Below are positions 8,056 through 13,550 of a stretch of DNA of 13,550 nt, one piece after another. The notes under the pieces were generated by a model that did no database searches, was not told the DNA's origin, and saw only the letters and a program-made list of their open reading frames with translations. The stretch comes from Campylobacteraceae bacterium (GTDB taxonomy: Bacteria; Campylobacterota; Campylobacteria; Campylobacterales; Sulfurospirillaceae): positions 1 through 13,550 of the forward strand of contig JAFLKZ010000089.1 in the NCBI GenBank assembly GCA_019162915.1, read 5' to 3'. Every line of letters starts with the position of its first letter. Position 1 is the first letter of the stretch. Both the position numbers and the translations under genes were made by a program.

Positions 8056-8061
8056 ATTATA
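8056..8061 (-). promoter_or_regulatory. panB: -10 element for panB, very close to the start codon
   Basis: On the minus strand the sequence reads GGGTATAATTCCACCATG. The TATAAT ends only six bases before the ATG, so a start at the usual distance (about seven bases) would fall on or next to the A of the start codon. No other equally good -10 is seen between panB and the divergent Hpt gene. Confidence 0.6.
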
Positions 8062-8071
8062 CCCTCTTTTT

Positions 8072-8081
8072 TCACATGTAA
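8072..8081. repeat. TCACATGTAA, one-base variant of the palindrome
   Basis: It differs from TTACATGTAA at the second base. It lies in the 88-base divergent region between panB and the Hpt gene, upstream of the panB -10 element. Confidence 0.55.
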
Positions 8082-8108
8082 GACAAGAAGATTTTATCTA
8101 AAAAATGG

Positions 8109-8129
8109 TACAATAAGAGACTTCGGAGG
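8109..8129 (+). promoter_or_regulatory. Probable -10 and strong ribosome binding site of the Hpt-trpA operon
   Basis: TACAAT at 8109-8114, preceded by GG, is a reasonable -10 element. It is followed by a strong Shine-Dalgarno sequence, CGGAGGT, with GGAGG at 8125-8129, eight bases before the ATG at 8138. The leader would be short, about 18 bases. The contrast with the SD-less panB start on the other strand is marked. Confidence 0.6.
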
Positions 8130-8137
8130 TAAACAAT

Positions 8138-8548
8138 ATGGGTATTTTGGCACAACTTGAAGTTGATTTTGATTTAGAAATTGTTGAGGATTTTATTTCT
8201 CACTATGCCATTATGTGCGAAAATATGGAACCTCTCATCATCGGACTGAATAAGCCTGAACGATATGAAGATAATATGGGCGAGTTGTTTCGTATATTTC
8301 ACAATATGAAATCAGCTGCTGGATTTTTAAAATTAGAGCCTATTATAAAATTGGCAGTTCTATGCGAAGATGTTGCTGAGGAAGCAAGAATTTTAAAAGG
8401 TCCTGCGAGTGAAGAATTTATAGACTGGCTTTTATTGGTCAGTGATCAGTTTGAAAAATATAGAAAAGATGTAGAAAAGGATGCAGACCATTTTACGGTC
8501 TTTAATCCCTTGATTATTAAAGTACCTTTTGTGTTGGAGAAAAATTGA
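8138..8548 (+). CDS. Stand-alone histidine phosphotransfer (Hpt) domain protein
   Basis: A 136-residue soluble protein whose core is an Hpt domain. The motif FHNMKSAAGFLKL (54-66) matches the H-x2-K-x3-G pattern around the phospho-accepting histidine, here H55, so the acceptor site appears intact. The rest is predicted helical, as expected of the four-helix bundle. No kinase catalytic, receiver or output domain is present, so it would have to relay phosphate between proteins encoded elsewhere, probably a hybrid kinase or CheY-like receiver. The start follows a strong GGAGG. The stop codon TGA overlaps the TTG start of trpA, so production of the two is likely coupled. Why a phosphorelay protein precedes a tryptophan gene is unclear. 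I do not recognise a specific named orthologue. Confidence 0.85.
   Translation: MGILAQLEVDFDLEIVEDFISHYAIMCENMEPLIIGLNKPERYEDNMGELFRIFHNMKSAAGFLKLEPIIKLAVLCEDVAEEARILKGPASEEFIDWLLLVSDQFEKYRKDVEKDADHFTVFNPLIIKVPFVLEKN
8536..8540 (+). promoter_or_regulatory. trpA: Ribosome binding site that fixes the TTG start of trpA
   Basis: GGAGA at 8536-8540 lies four bases before TTG (8545-8547). An in-frame stop at 8518-8520 lies upstream, with no ATG, GTG or other TTG in frame between it and 8545, so TTG is the only start that keeps the conserved N-terminus. Confidence 0.7.
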
Positions 8549-9285
8549 AGCAATTAGTAGCGTATATTACAGCAGGATTTCCTGATAGTAATTTTTCAGT
8601 AGATTTAGTACATGCCCTAAGAGAGGCAGGTGTTGATAAGTTAGAATTAGGAATACCATTTTCTGATCCTGTGGCAGATGGTCCCATTATTGAAGTGGCA
8701 AATTTAAAAGCTTTACAAAATGGTTTTAAGATGGAGATGCTTTTTGATATTTCCCAAAAAGTAGCCCAAGAGATTGATACGTATTGGATGGGATATTTTA
8801 ATCCTTTTTACCATAGAGGCATTGAAAATTTTGCTAAAAAAGCCCAAGAATTAGGCGTTAAGGGATTTATTGTTCCTGATCTTCCGCATGAAGAGTCTAT
8901 GCCTTATCAGTCATTGATGCATCGTTACGATACAACTTTCATCAATTTTGTGGCACCCACAGACTCAAAAGAACGCATTGCCGCGTTAGTTCAAAATTCT
9001 AAAGAATTTATCTATTTAGTGGCGTATGCGGGTATTACAGGCTCTGGTGCAAGTGAAGATTTAAGCAAGACAATTGCCCATATCAAAGAGTTTAGTCAAA
9101 CACCTTTATTTGTAGGTTTTGGGGTGAATGAAAAAACTGCCAAGGAAAAAGCCAAAGGGGTTGATGGTGTCATCGTTGGTAGTCTATTTGTAGAAATCTT
9201 GCTCGATGATAGACTCACACCAAGCCAAAAAATAGAAAAAATCTCTCAAAAAGCCAAAATCATTAAAGAAAAAATCAATTCATAA
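8545..9285 (+). CDS. trpA: Tryptophan synthase alpha chain TrpA
   Basis: It cleaves indole-3-glycerol phosphate to indole and glyceraldehyde 3-phosphate; the indole is channelled to TrpB for the last step of tryptophan synthesis. It has 246 residues, somewhat short because the N-terminal helix before the first beta strand is missing: the protein starts directly at LVAYITAGFPD. The catalytic pair is visible as E35 (LELGIPFSD) and D45 (PVADGP), matching Glu49 and Asp60 of the Salmonella/E. coli enzyme. Further signatures are VPDLPHEE, AYAGITGSGAS (loop 6) and, for phosphate binding, VGFGVNE and VIVGSLF. It starts with TTG inside the Hpt stop codon. No other trp gene is in the window, so the pathway is at least partly dispersed. 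A 35-base gap without a clear terminator leads to mlaC, so read-through is likely. Confidence 0.96.
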   Translation: MKQLVAYITAGFPDSNFSVDLVHALREAGVDKLELGIPFSDPVADGPIIEVANLKALQNGFKMEMLFDISQKVAQEIDTYWMGYFNPFYHRGIENFAKKAQELGVKGFIVPDLPHEESMPYQSLMHRYDTTFINFVAPTDSKERIAALVQNSKEFIYLVAYAGITGSGASEDLSKTIAHIKEFSQTPLFVGFGVNEKTAKEKAKGVDGVIVGSLFVEILLDDRLTPSQKIEKISQKAKIIKEKINS

Positions 9286-9320
9286 ACCATAATTATGTAT
9301 TTAGTAGAGGATATAAAAAA

Positions 9321-9893
9321 ATGAAGAAAATTGTTATGGCATTAGTGTTGACACTATTGCCACTATTAGGAGATGAACTCCAAAGCCTTAAGTTAGACTT
9401 GCAAAATAGAGTTAATGACATTACTGTTAATTTAGCCAATACCACGCTTAGTCAAAAAGATAAAAATGAAAAAATTCTAGCCATAGCCGAACCTATTTTG
9501 GATTTTGAGCTCATGTCAAAGCTAAGTTTAGATAAAAATGTAAGACTAAAACTGAGTGAAGCACAGCTAAAAGAGTTTAGTATACTTTTTGAAAAAGAAA
9601 TCAAAGATTCATTTCTCGATAAACTTAAAAATTATTCAAATGAAAATATAGAGCTTAAAAATAGCACCAAAACACAGCCCAATAGAATTTCGATTTTCTC
9701 GGTTATCAAAGGTAAGGGCGATGATATGGAAGTGATATTTAAATATTATCACACGCAAGATAATATTTGGAAGATTTATGATTTAGAAATAGCAGGGGTG
9801 AGTCTTATTCAAACCTATCGTACTCAATTTTCAGAAATTATGGCAAATTCTGGAGCTGAGAAGCTTTTAGAAAAATTGCGTACTAAAAAGTAG
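9321..9893 (+). CDS. mlaC: Periplasmic phospholipid-binding protein MlaC (Ttg2D family)
   Basis: A 190-residue MlaC/Ttg2D-family protein, expected to shuttle phospholipids through the periplasm between the outer-membrane MlaA complex and an inner-membrane partner. The N-terminus is a Sec signal peptide (basic MKK, hydrophobic core about 4-16), with cleavage likely near LLG-DE (about residues 16-18). The body shows the family pattern, including ILDFELMSKLSLDK and the C-terminal IAGVSLIQTYRTQF motif, the most diagnostic stretch. Start choice is supported by AGAGGA at 9306-9311, nine bases before the ATG. The RND-type gene follows after only six bases, and mlaA lies just beyond it on the other strand, as in C. 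jejuni (Cj1371-Cj1373, from memory). No mlaD, mlaE or mlaF is nearby. Confidence 0.9.
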   Translation: MKKIVMALVLTLLPLLGDELQSLKLDLQNRVNDITVNLANTTLSQKDKNEKILAIAEPILDFELMSKLSLDKNVRLKLSEAQLKEFSILFEKEIKDSFLDKLKNYSNENIELKNSTKTQPNRISIFSVIKGKGDDMEVIFKYYHTQDNIWKIYDLEIAGVSLIQTYRTQFSEIMANSGAEKLLEKLRTKK

Positions 9894-9899
9894 TCTTAA

Positions 9900-12374
9900 A
9901 TGGTTTTAAAACTTTATACCAAAATCGTCACTAAGTACTTCAAAACAGTGGTACTTTTAGTAGTTTTAATCACAGGCGTGATGGGTTATTACACTAAAAA
10001 TCTAAGTATTGATGCTTCGGCAGAAACACTTTTATTAGAAGATGATAAAGATTTAAAGTTGACTAGAGAGGTACATGGGCGTTATATTAGCCCTGATTAT
10101 CTTGTCGTTGCGTTTAGCCCTAAAGAGGAAATGCTCTCTGCTAAAACATTAGAAACCATCAAAGAACTTAAAACATCGTTTCTTCAAATTGAAGGTGTGG
10201 AGAGTGTTACGACACTACTTGACGTTCCTTTACTTGAGAGTCCGCCAATGCCCATTAAAGAGCTTATGGGGAACATAAAAACACTAGAATCTAAAGATGT
10301 CGATAAAGTATTGGTTGCACAAGAGCTTATGACGAGTCCTTTATATGCGCAAAATCTTGTGAGTCGTGATTTTAAAACGACCGCTATTATGATTAATTTA
10401 GCGGACGATGCAACATATTCAAAACTTTTAGCAGAGCGCAATATATTTTTAGAAAAACAAAAAGAAAAATCACTCACAGCAGAAGAAAAAAGAGAGTTTG
10501 AACGTGTTAAAGAAGAGTTTAAAACCTATCGTGACAGCACACGCGATGCAACCCATCTTTTGATTGAGAAGGTGCGGGTCATCATAAGTTCTCATAAAAG
10601 TGAGGGAGAACTTTTTTTAGGTGGCGTTATGATGATCGCTGATGATATGATAGGTTTTGTCAAAAATGATATTGAAATCTATGGTACAGCAGTATTGCTG
10701 ATTATGATTGTGATATTATGGGTCATATTTAGACAAGTGAGATTTGTAGTTTTGCCTATTCTGATATCTTTTTGTTCAGTGCTTATGACAACAGGTACCA
10801 ATGCCCTTTTGGGGCTTGAGGTAACTGTTATTTCTTCAAATTATGTTTCGATGCAGCTTATCACAACACTTTCGCTGGTCATTCATCTTATCGTTTGTTA
10901 TCGCGAACAATATAGCCTTTACCCTGAAGTTTCTCAAAAAGAACTGATTGCTATTACGTTAGAGCGGATGTCTATACCCTCTGTATTTGTCATTTTAACT
11001 TCGGTTGCTGGATTTGGCTCTTTGATGACGTGTAATATTGTGCCGATTATCGACTTGGGAAATATGATGAATATAGGTGTTTCAATGTCACTCATTGCAA
11101 CGTATCTCCTTTTTCCTTCTATTATGATGATGCTAGAGAAAAAAGCGCCTATTCTTACGTTTGATAATTATTTTACACTGAATACACAATTTGCTCATTT
11201 CGTAGAACATCATGGAAAAATCATTATCGGTATTGTTGTTTCTTTAGCGATTTTTAGTCTTTATGGTACTTCGCAATTGGTGGTTGAAAATAGTTTTATT
11301 AATTATTTTAAAAAAGACACAGAAATTTACCAAGGAATGCAAAAAATTGACAACAATCTTGGGGGTACAACACCCTTTGAAATCGTTGTTAAATTCCCTA
11401 AAGTTGTAGAGACAGAAGAAAATCAGCCAAAAAATGTAACGCTTGATAGCTTTGAGGAAGAGTTTGAAGGTTCCAAAGAGGGTGCGCAATACTGGTTTAC
11501 TGCACAAAAAATGGAAACGATTTTAAAAGTACATAATTATTTAGAATCATTACCTGAAATCGGCAATGTTTCATCACTAGGAACACTGATTCAAGTAGGT
11601 AAGATCATCAAAGAAGGTAAAGAACTTGATAATTTTGAATGGGCAGTACTGCATAATGAGTTGCCATTAGAGTATAAAAAAATTATTCTCTCACCTTACG
11701 TCAATATAGAGCACGATGAAGCACGTTTTGTAGCAAGAGTGGTAGATTCTAATGATGCCCTAAGAAGAGATGAGTTGTTGCGCAAAATTGATACAGACAT
11801 GCATGAAAAACTTGGCATCGAGAAAGAAAATTATAAATTAGTTGGCATGATGGTGTTGTATAATAATATGCTTCAATCTCTCTTTAATTCACAAATTTCA
11901 ACATTAGGATTAGCTGTTTTATCGCTAGGAAGTATGTTCTTGTTTCTCTTTAGATCTCTCAAAATTGCCATACTTGCGATGACGGTCAATATGGTTCCTA
12001 TTAGTATTATCTTTGGGATTATGGGCGTGGCACATATACCACTTGATATGATGAGTATCACCATCGCTTCCATCGCACTTGGTATAACGGTGGACAATAC
12101 CATACACTATTATTACCGTTTTCGTGAAGAGATACTTGTTGATGGGGATTATATTGCTGCGATGCACAGATCGCATGGGACGATAGCGTTTGGAATGTTC
12201 TACTATTCAATTGCAACGATTATAGGATTTTTGGTGCTACTAACTTCAAACTTTATTCCAACGATTATTTTTGGGTTACTTACAGTAGTCGTATTGGTGG
12301 TTGCTATTATGTCCGACCTACTATTTTCGCCCCTTTTAGTGATATTGTTTAAGCCTTTTAAAACTACTCGCTAA
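9900..12374 (+). CDS. RND/MMPL-type inner-membrane transporter (Cj1373-like)
   Basis: An 824-residue protein with the duplicated RND/MMPL layout. One transmembrane helix lies at about 15-31, then a periplasmic domain to about 260, then five helices (about 262-412). A helix at about 439-457 opens the second half, with a periplasmic domain to about 660 and five helices (about 665-818). The second half keeps the transmembrane-4 acidic residue, D732 in GITVDNTIHYYYRF. The matching place in the first half (about S325 in LSLVIHLIVCYRE) is Ser, so only one half carries the likely proton-relay Asp. There is no outer-membrane factor or membrane-fusion gene nearby, so this is probably not a drug-efflux pump of AcrB type. 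Linkage to mlaC (six-base gap, no Shine-Dalgarno sequence, likely coupled) and to mlaA suggests envelope lipid movement; this role is inferred. Its 3' end overlaps the mlaA 3' end by 11 bases. Confidence 0.88.
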   Translation: MVLKLYTKIVTKYFKTVVLLVVLITGVMGYYTKNLSIDASAETLLLEDDKDLKLTREVHGRYISPDYLVVAFSPKEEMLSAKTLETIKELKTSFLQIEGVESVTTLLDVPLLESPPMPIKELMGNIKTLESKDVDKVLVAQELMTSPLYAQNLVSRDFKTTAIMINLADDATYSKLLAERNIFLEKQKEKSLTAEEKREFERVKEEFKTYRDSTRDATHLLIEKVRVIISSHKSEGELFLGGVMMIADDMIGFVKNDIEIYGTAVLLIMIVILWVIFRQVRFVVLPILISFCSVLMTTGTNALLGLEVTVISSNYVSMQLITTLSLVIHLIVCYREQYSLYPEVSQKELIAITLERMSIPSVFVILTSVAGFGSLMTCNIVPIIDLGNMMNIGVSMSLIATYLLFPSIMMMLEKKAPILTFDNYFTLNTQFAHFVEHHGKIIIGIVVSLAIFSLYGTSQLVVENSFINYFKKDTEIYQGMQKIDNNLGGTTPFEIVVKFPKVVETEENQPKNVTLDSFEEEFEGSKEGAQYWFTAQKMETILKVHNYLESLPEIGNVSSLGTLIQVGKIIKEGKELDNFEWAVLHNELPLEYKKIILSPYVNIEHDEARFVARVVDSNDALRRDELLRKIDTDMHEKLGIEKENYKLVGMMVLYNNMLQSLFNSQISTLGLAVLSLGSMFLFLFRSLKIAILAMTVNMVPISIIFGIMGVAHIPLDMMSITIASIALGITVDNTIHYYYRFREEILVDGDYIAAMHRSHGTIAFGMFYYSIATIIGFLVLLTSNFIPTIIFGLLTVVVLVVAIMSDLLFSPLLVILFKPFKTTR

Positions 12375-13128
12375 TCAGTTTATTGCGTCTAGATTCATAG
12401 ACGCTTCGCATAAGAGGGTAAAGATCAATAGCATCTTTGCGAAGTGTGTCGATATTTTCTATATTGAAAGAAGTTTTATTAATAACATTGAGCACGGATG
12501 CATAAAGGGCTTCTTCTTCATTGTCCCATATGTTTAAGTCACGTGACTCGATGTAATTAATGGGATTAGCCCATGAATCAGCATAAAGACCTACCATGTC
12601 TCTTACATTTGATGGTCCTAAGAGTGGAAGAACGACGTGAAAACCATTGCCTAATCCATAATGTCCAAGCGTTTGACCAAAATCTTCATCATGGGATTTG
12701 ATACCAAATTCATCATGAGCAACATCCATAAATCCTAAAATTCCTATGGTTGAATTGAGCACAAAACGCTCTAATTCTTCAACGCTGTTATAAAATTTAA
12801 ATTGTAAAATGTTGTTGATAAATCGTACAGGAAAAAAGAGATTTTCAAACATATTAGAAATACCTTTGCGTGCTGGAAGAGGAACTACGTAGGCATAACC
12901 TTTTGCAGTTGGACGTAAAATATACTCGTATAAGTTATCATTGACATGTGTCATTACTTTATTATAACCGCTTAGTGGATCAAAAAGATCTTCTTCTTTG
13001 GTCGTGTCAAACTCTTTTTCGAATTCGTCATTGTTCATAGATGCGGTATTGACGTAAGATGAGGGTGTCATTTGTTCATAACAAAAAAGCGTTGATAACG
13101 TTAAGAAGAGAAAAAAAAGAATGCGCAT
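12364..13128 (-). CDS. mlaA: Outer-membrane lipid asymmetry protein MlaA (VacJ family)
   Basis: MlaA removes phospholipids from the outer leaflet of the outer membrane and hands them to MlaC. It has 254 residues, normal for the family. Diagnostic stretches are DPLSGYNKVM (the DPLEGFNR-type motif, about 50-59), FPVRFINNILQ, EDFGQTLGHYG and LPLLGPSNVRD. A Sec-type signal (MRILFFLFLTLSTLFC) is present. The only Cys in it sits at residue 16, but the preceding TLF does not fit a lipobox, which needs Gly, Ala or Ser before Cys, so lipoprotein status is doubtful. An acidic linker (about 31-48) precedes the core. It is convergent with the RND gene and overlaps it by 11 bases. It has its own promoter (TATAAT at 13154-13159) and an AAGG ribosome binding site at 13137-13140. 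Confidence 0.94.
   Translation of the reverse strand: MRILFFLFLTLSTLFCYEQMTPSSYVNTASMNNDEFEKEFDTTKEEDLFDPLSGYNKVMTHVNDNLYEYILRPTAKGYAYVVPLPARKGISNMFENLFFPVRFINNILQFKFYNSVEELERFVLNSTIGILGFMDVAHDEFGIKSHDEDFGQTLGHYGLGNGFHVVLPLLGPSNVRDMVGLYADSWANPINYIESRDLNIWDNEEEALYASVLNVINKTSFNIENIDTLRKDAIDLYPLMRSVYESRRNKLISE
12385..12404. other. Inverted repeat just past the RND gene stop, inside the 3' end of mlaA
   Basis: GCGTCTA (12385-12391) pairs perfectly with TAGACGC (12398-12404) around a 6-base loop. It begins ten bases after the RND stop codon, where a terminator would be expected, but no T-tract follows on the plus strand and the bases also encode the end of MlaA. It may slow or partly end RND transcripts, or it may be chance. 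Confidence 0.3.
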
Positions 13129-13153
13129 GCAAGAGACCTTAAAATTTTTTGGA

Positions 13154-13159
13154 ATTATA
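13154..13159 (-). promoter_or_regulatory. mlaA: -10 element for mlaA
   Basis: On the minus strand the sequence reads TATTCTATAATTCC, with TATAAT at 13159-13154. The transcript would start near 13147, giving a leader of about 19 bases with AAGG eight bases before the ATG. It is divergent from the rpsB promoter. Confidence 0.65.
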
Positions 13160-13234
13160 GAATATTTCTCTCATAAAGTAAATGACTAAGCTTATTTTTT
13201 GTTTAAAAAAAGCAAATTTTAATATTTTTTTGAC

Positions 13235-13240
13235 TATAAT
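13235..13240 (+). promoter_or_regulatory. rpsB: -10 element for rpsB
   Basis: A perfect TATAAT at 13235-13240 follows a strongly AT-rich stretch with long A and T runs (about 13190-13231). That suits the epsilonproteobacterial promoter type and possibly an UP-like effect for a ribosomal protein gene. Transcription would start near 13247. Confidence 0.75.
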
Positions 13241-13246
13241 CACCGT

Positions 13247-13339
13247 CCAAATCTCACACACACCAATCCTTCAAGGTTGCAGTTTTTAAAGCTGTTGATG
13301 GGTGTGGAGGCTAAACCAAAAAAAACACAAGGAGAATTC
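13247..13339 (+). promoter_or_regulatory. Structured 5' leader of rpsB, candidate autoregulatory RNA
   Basis: The leader is about 93 bases, long next to the ~18-base leaders of other genes here. Bases 13259-13268 can pair with 13297-13306 (ten positions, one A-G mismatch: CACACC with GGTGTG, then ATC with GAT), enclosing a 28-base loop with a smaller possible CAG/CTG stem. A decoy-like GGAGG (13306-13310) borders the stem, followed by an A-rich spacer and the true AAGGAG (13329-13334), five bases before the ATG. Leaders of rpsB bind S2 in some bacteria; whether this one does is inference. Confidence 0.45.
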
Positions 13340-13550
13340 ATGGTAACCATGAAAGATTTACTAGAGTGCGGCGTGCACTTTGGACACCAAACTAGAAGAT
13401 GGAATCCGAAGATGAAGAAATTCATTTTTGGTGAGAGAAAAAACATTTATATCGTAGACTTACAAAAAACTCTACGTTATTTCAGATACACATATAATGT
13501 TGTTAAAGATGCTGCAGCTGAAGGCAAAACAATGCTTTTCGTTGGAACAA
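13340..13550 (+). CDS. rpsB: 30S ribosomal protein S2 (3' end missing)
   Basis: The first 70 codons of ribosomal protein S2, which binds the small subunit between head and body and recruits S1. The sequence MVTMKDLLECGVHFGHQTRRWNPKMKKFIFGER, followed by LQKTLRYF and AAAEGKTMLFVGT, is unmistakable S2 and very close in wording to Campylobacter S2. The reading frame runs off the right edge; the full protein should be about 250-265 residues. The ATG at 13340 follows AAGGAG by five bases. A second ATG three codons later (MKDLL) is possible, but the homologues I recall start at the first. An in-frame ATG at 13298 would add 14 residues but lacks a good ribosome binding site. tsf, the usual next gene, would lie outside the window. 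Confidence 0.98.
   Translation, partial: MVTMKDLLECGVHFGHQTRRWNPKMKKFIFGERKNIYIVDLQKTLRYFRYTYNVVKDAAAEGKTMLFVGT

Noticed and set aside
9288..9297. Palindrome CATAATTATG between trpA and mlaC
   Set aside because: AT-only core, too short to act as a terminator, no following T-tract, and easily expected by chance in this base composition.
13240..13446. Minus-strand open frame across the rpsB leader and 5' end
   Set aside because: It is opposite the certain rpsB start region and its translation shows no motif.
1..13550. Mobile element, prophage, CRISPR array or tRNA in the window
   Set aside because: No transposase, integrase, terminal repeats, regularly spaced repeats or cloverleaf was seen; gene content and packing look like ordinary core chromosome.

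Overview
The window looks like core chromosome of a Campylobacterota (epsilonproteobacterial) species. The protein sequences recall Sulfurospirillum-type relatives of Campylobacter and Wolinella, but the genus is inferred from memory of protein similarity, not from a search. The DNA is AT-rich, promoters show a clear TATAAT-like -10 without an obvious -35, and the genes are tightly packed with several 4-base overlaps. I see no insertion sequence, integrase, tRNA, rRNA or CRISPR array. No gene-free stretch exceeds about 210 bases.

Layout. (1) 1-692: the 3' part of frdB, the iron-sulfur subunit of fumarate reductase, closed by a strong hairpin terminator. (2) 792-5185: two overlapping genes for large dynamin-like GTPases, matching the tandem pair that follows frdB in Campylobacter jejuni (Cj0411/Cj0412), where the two proteins form a membrane-tethering complex. 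(3) 8049 down to 5197 on the minus strand: panB, ruvB and an AI-2E/PerM-type permease, in one compact operon whose panB promoter sits so close to the ATG that the mRNA may be leaderless. (4) 8138-12374 on the plus strand: a stand-alone Hpt phosphotransfer protein, trpA (TTG start, overlapping the Hpt stop), mlaC and a large RND/MMPL-type membrane protein. (5) 13128 down to 12364 on the minus strand: mlaA, whose 3' end overlaps the 3' end of the RND gene by 11 bases. (6) 13235-13550: the promoter, a structured leader and the 5' end of rpsB (ribosomal protein S2).

Working together. MlaA in the outer membrane, MlaC in the periplasm and the RND protein in the inner membrane form a plausible envelope lipid-transport set without the usual MlaFEDB ABC transporter next to it. 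The dynamin pair probably acts on membranes in the cytoplasm. PanB, TrpA, RuvB and S2 are housekeeping.

The least explained signal is the palindrome TTACATGTAA. It occurs four times exactly and twice with one change between positions 695 and 8081, inside genes and between them. It is far commoner than base composition predicts. Other points of interest are the possible leaderless panB, the Hpt-trpA coupling, the ABC-free Mla-RND set and the rpsB leader fold.
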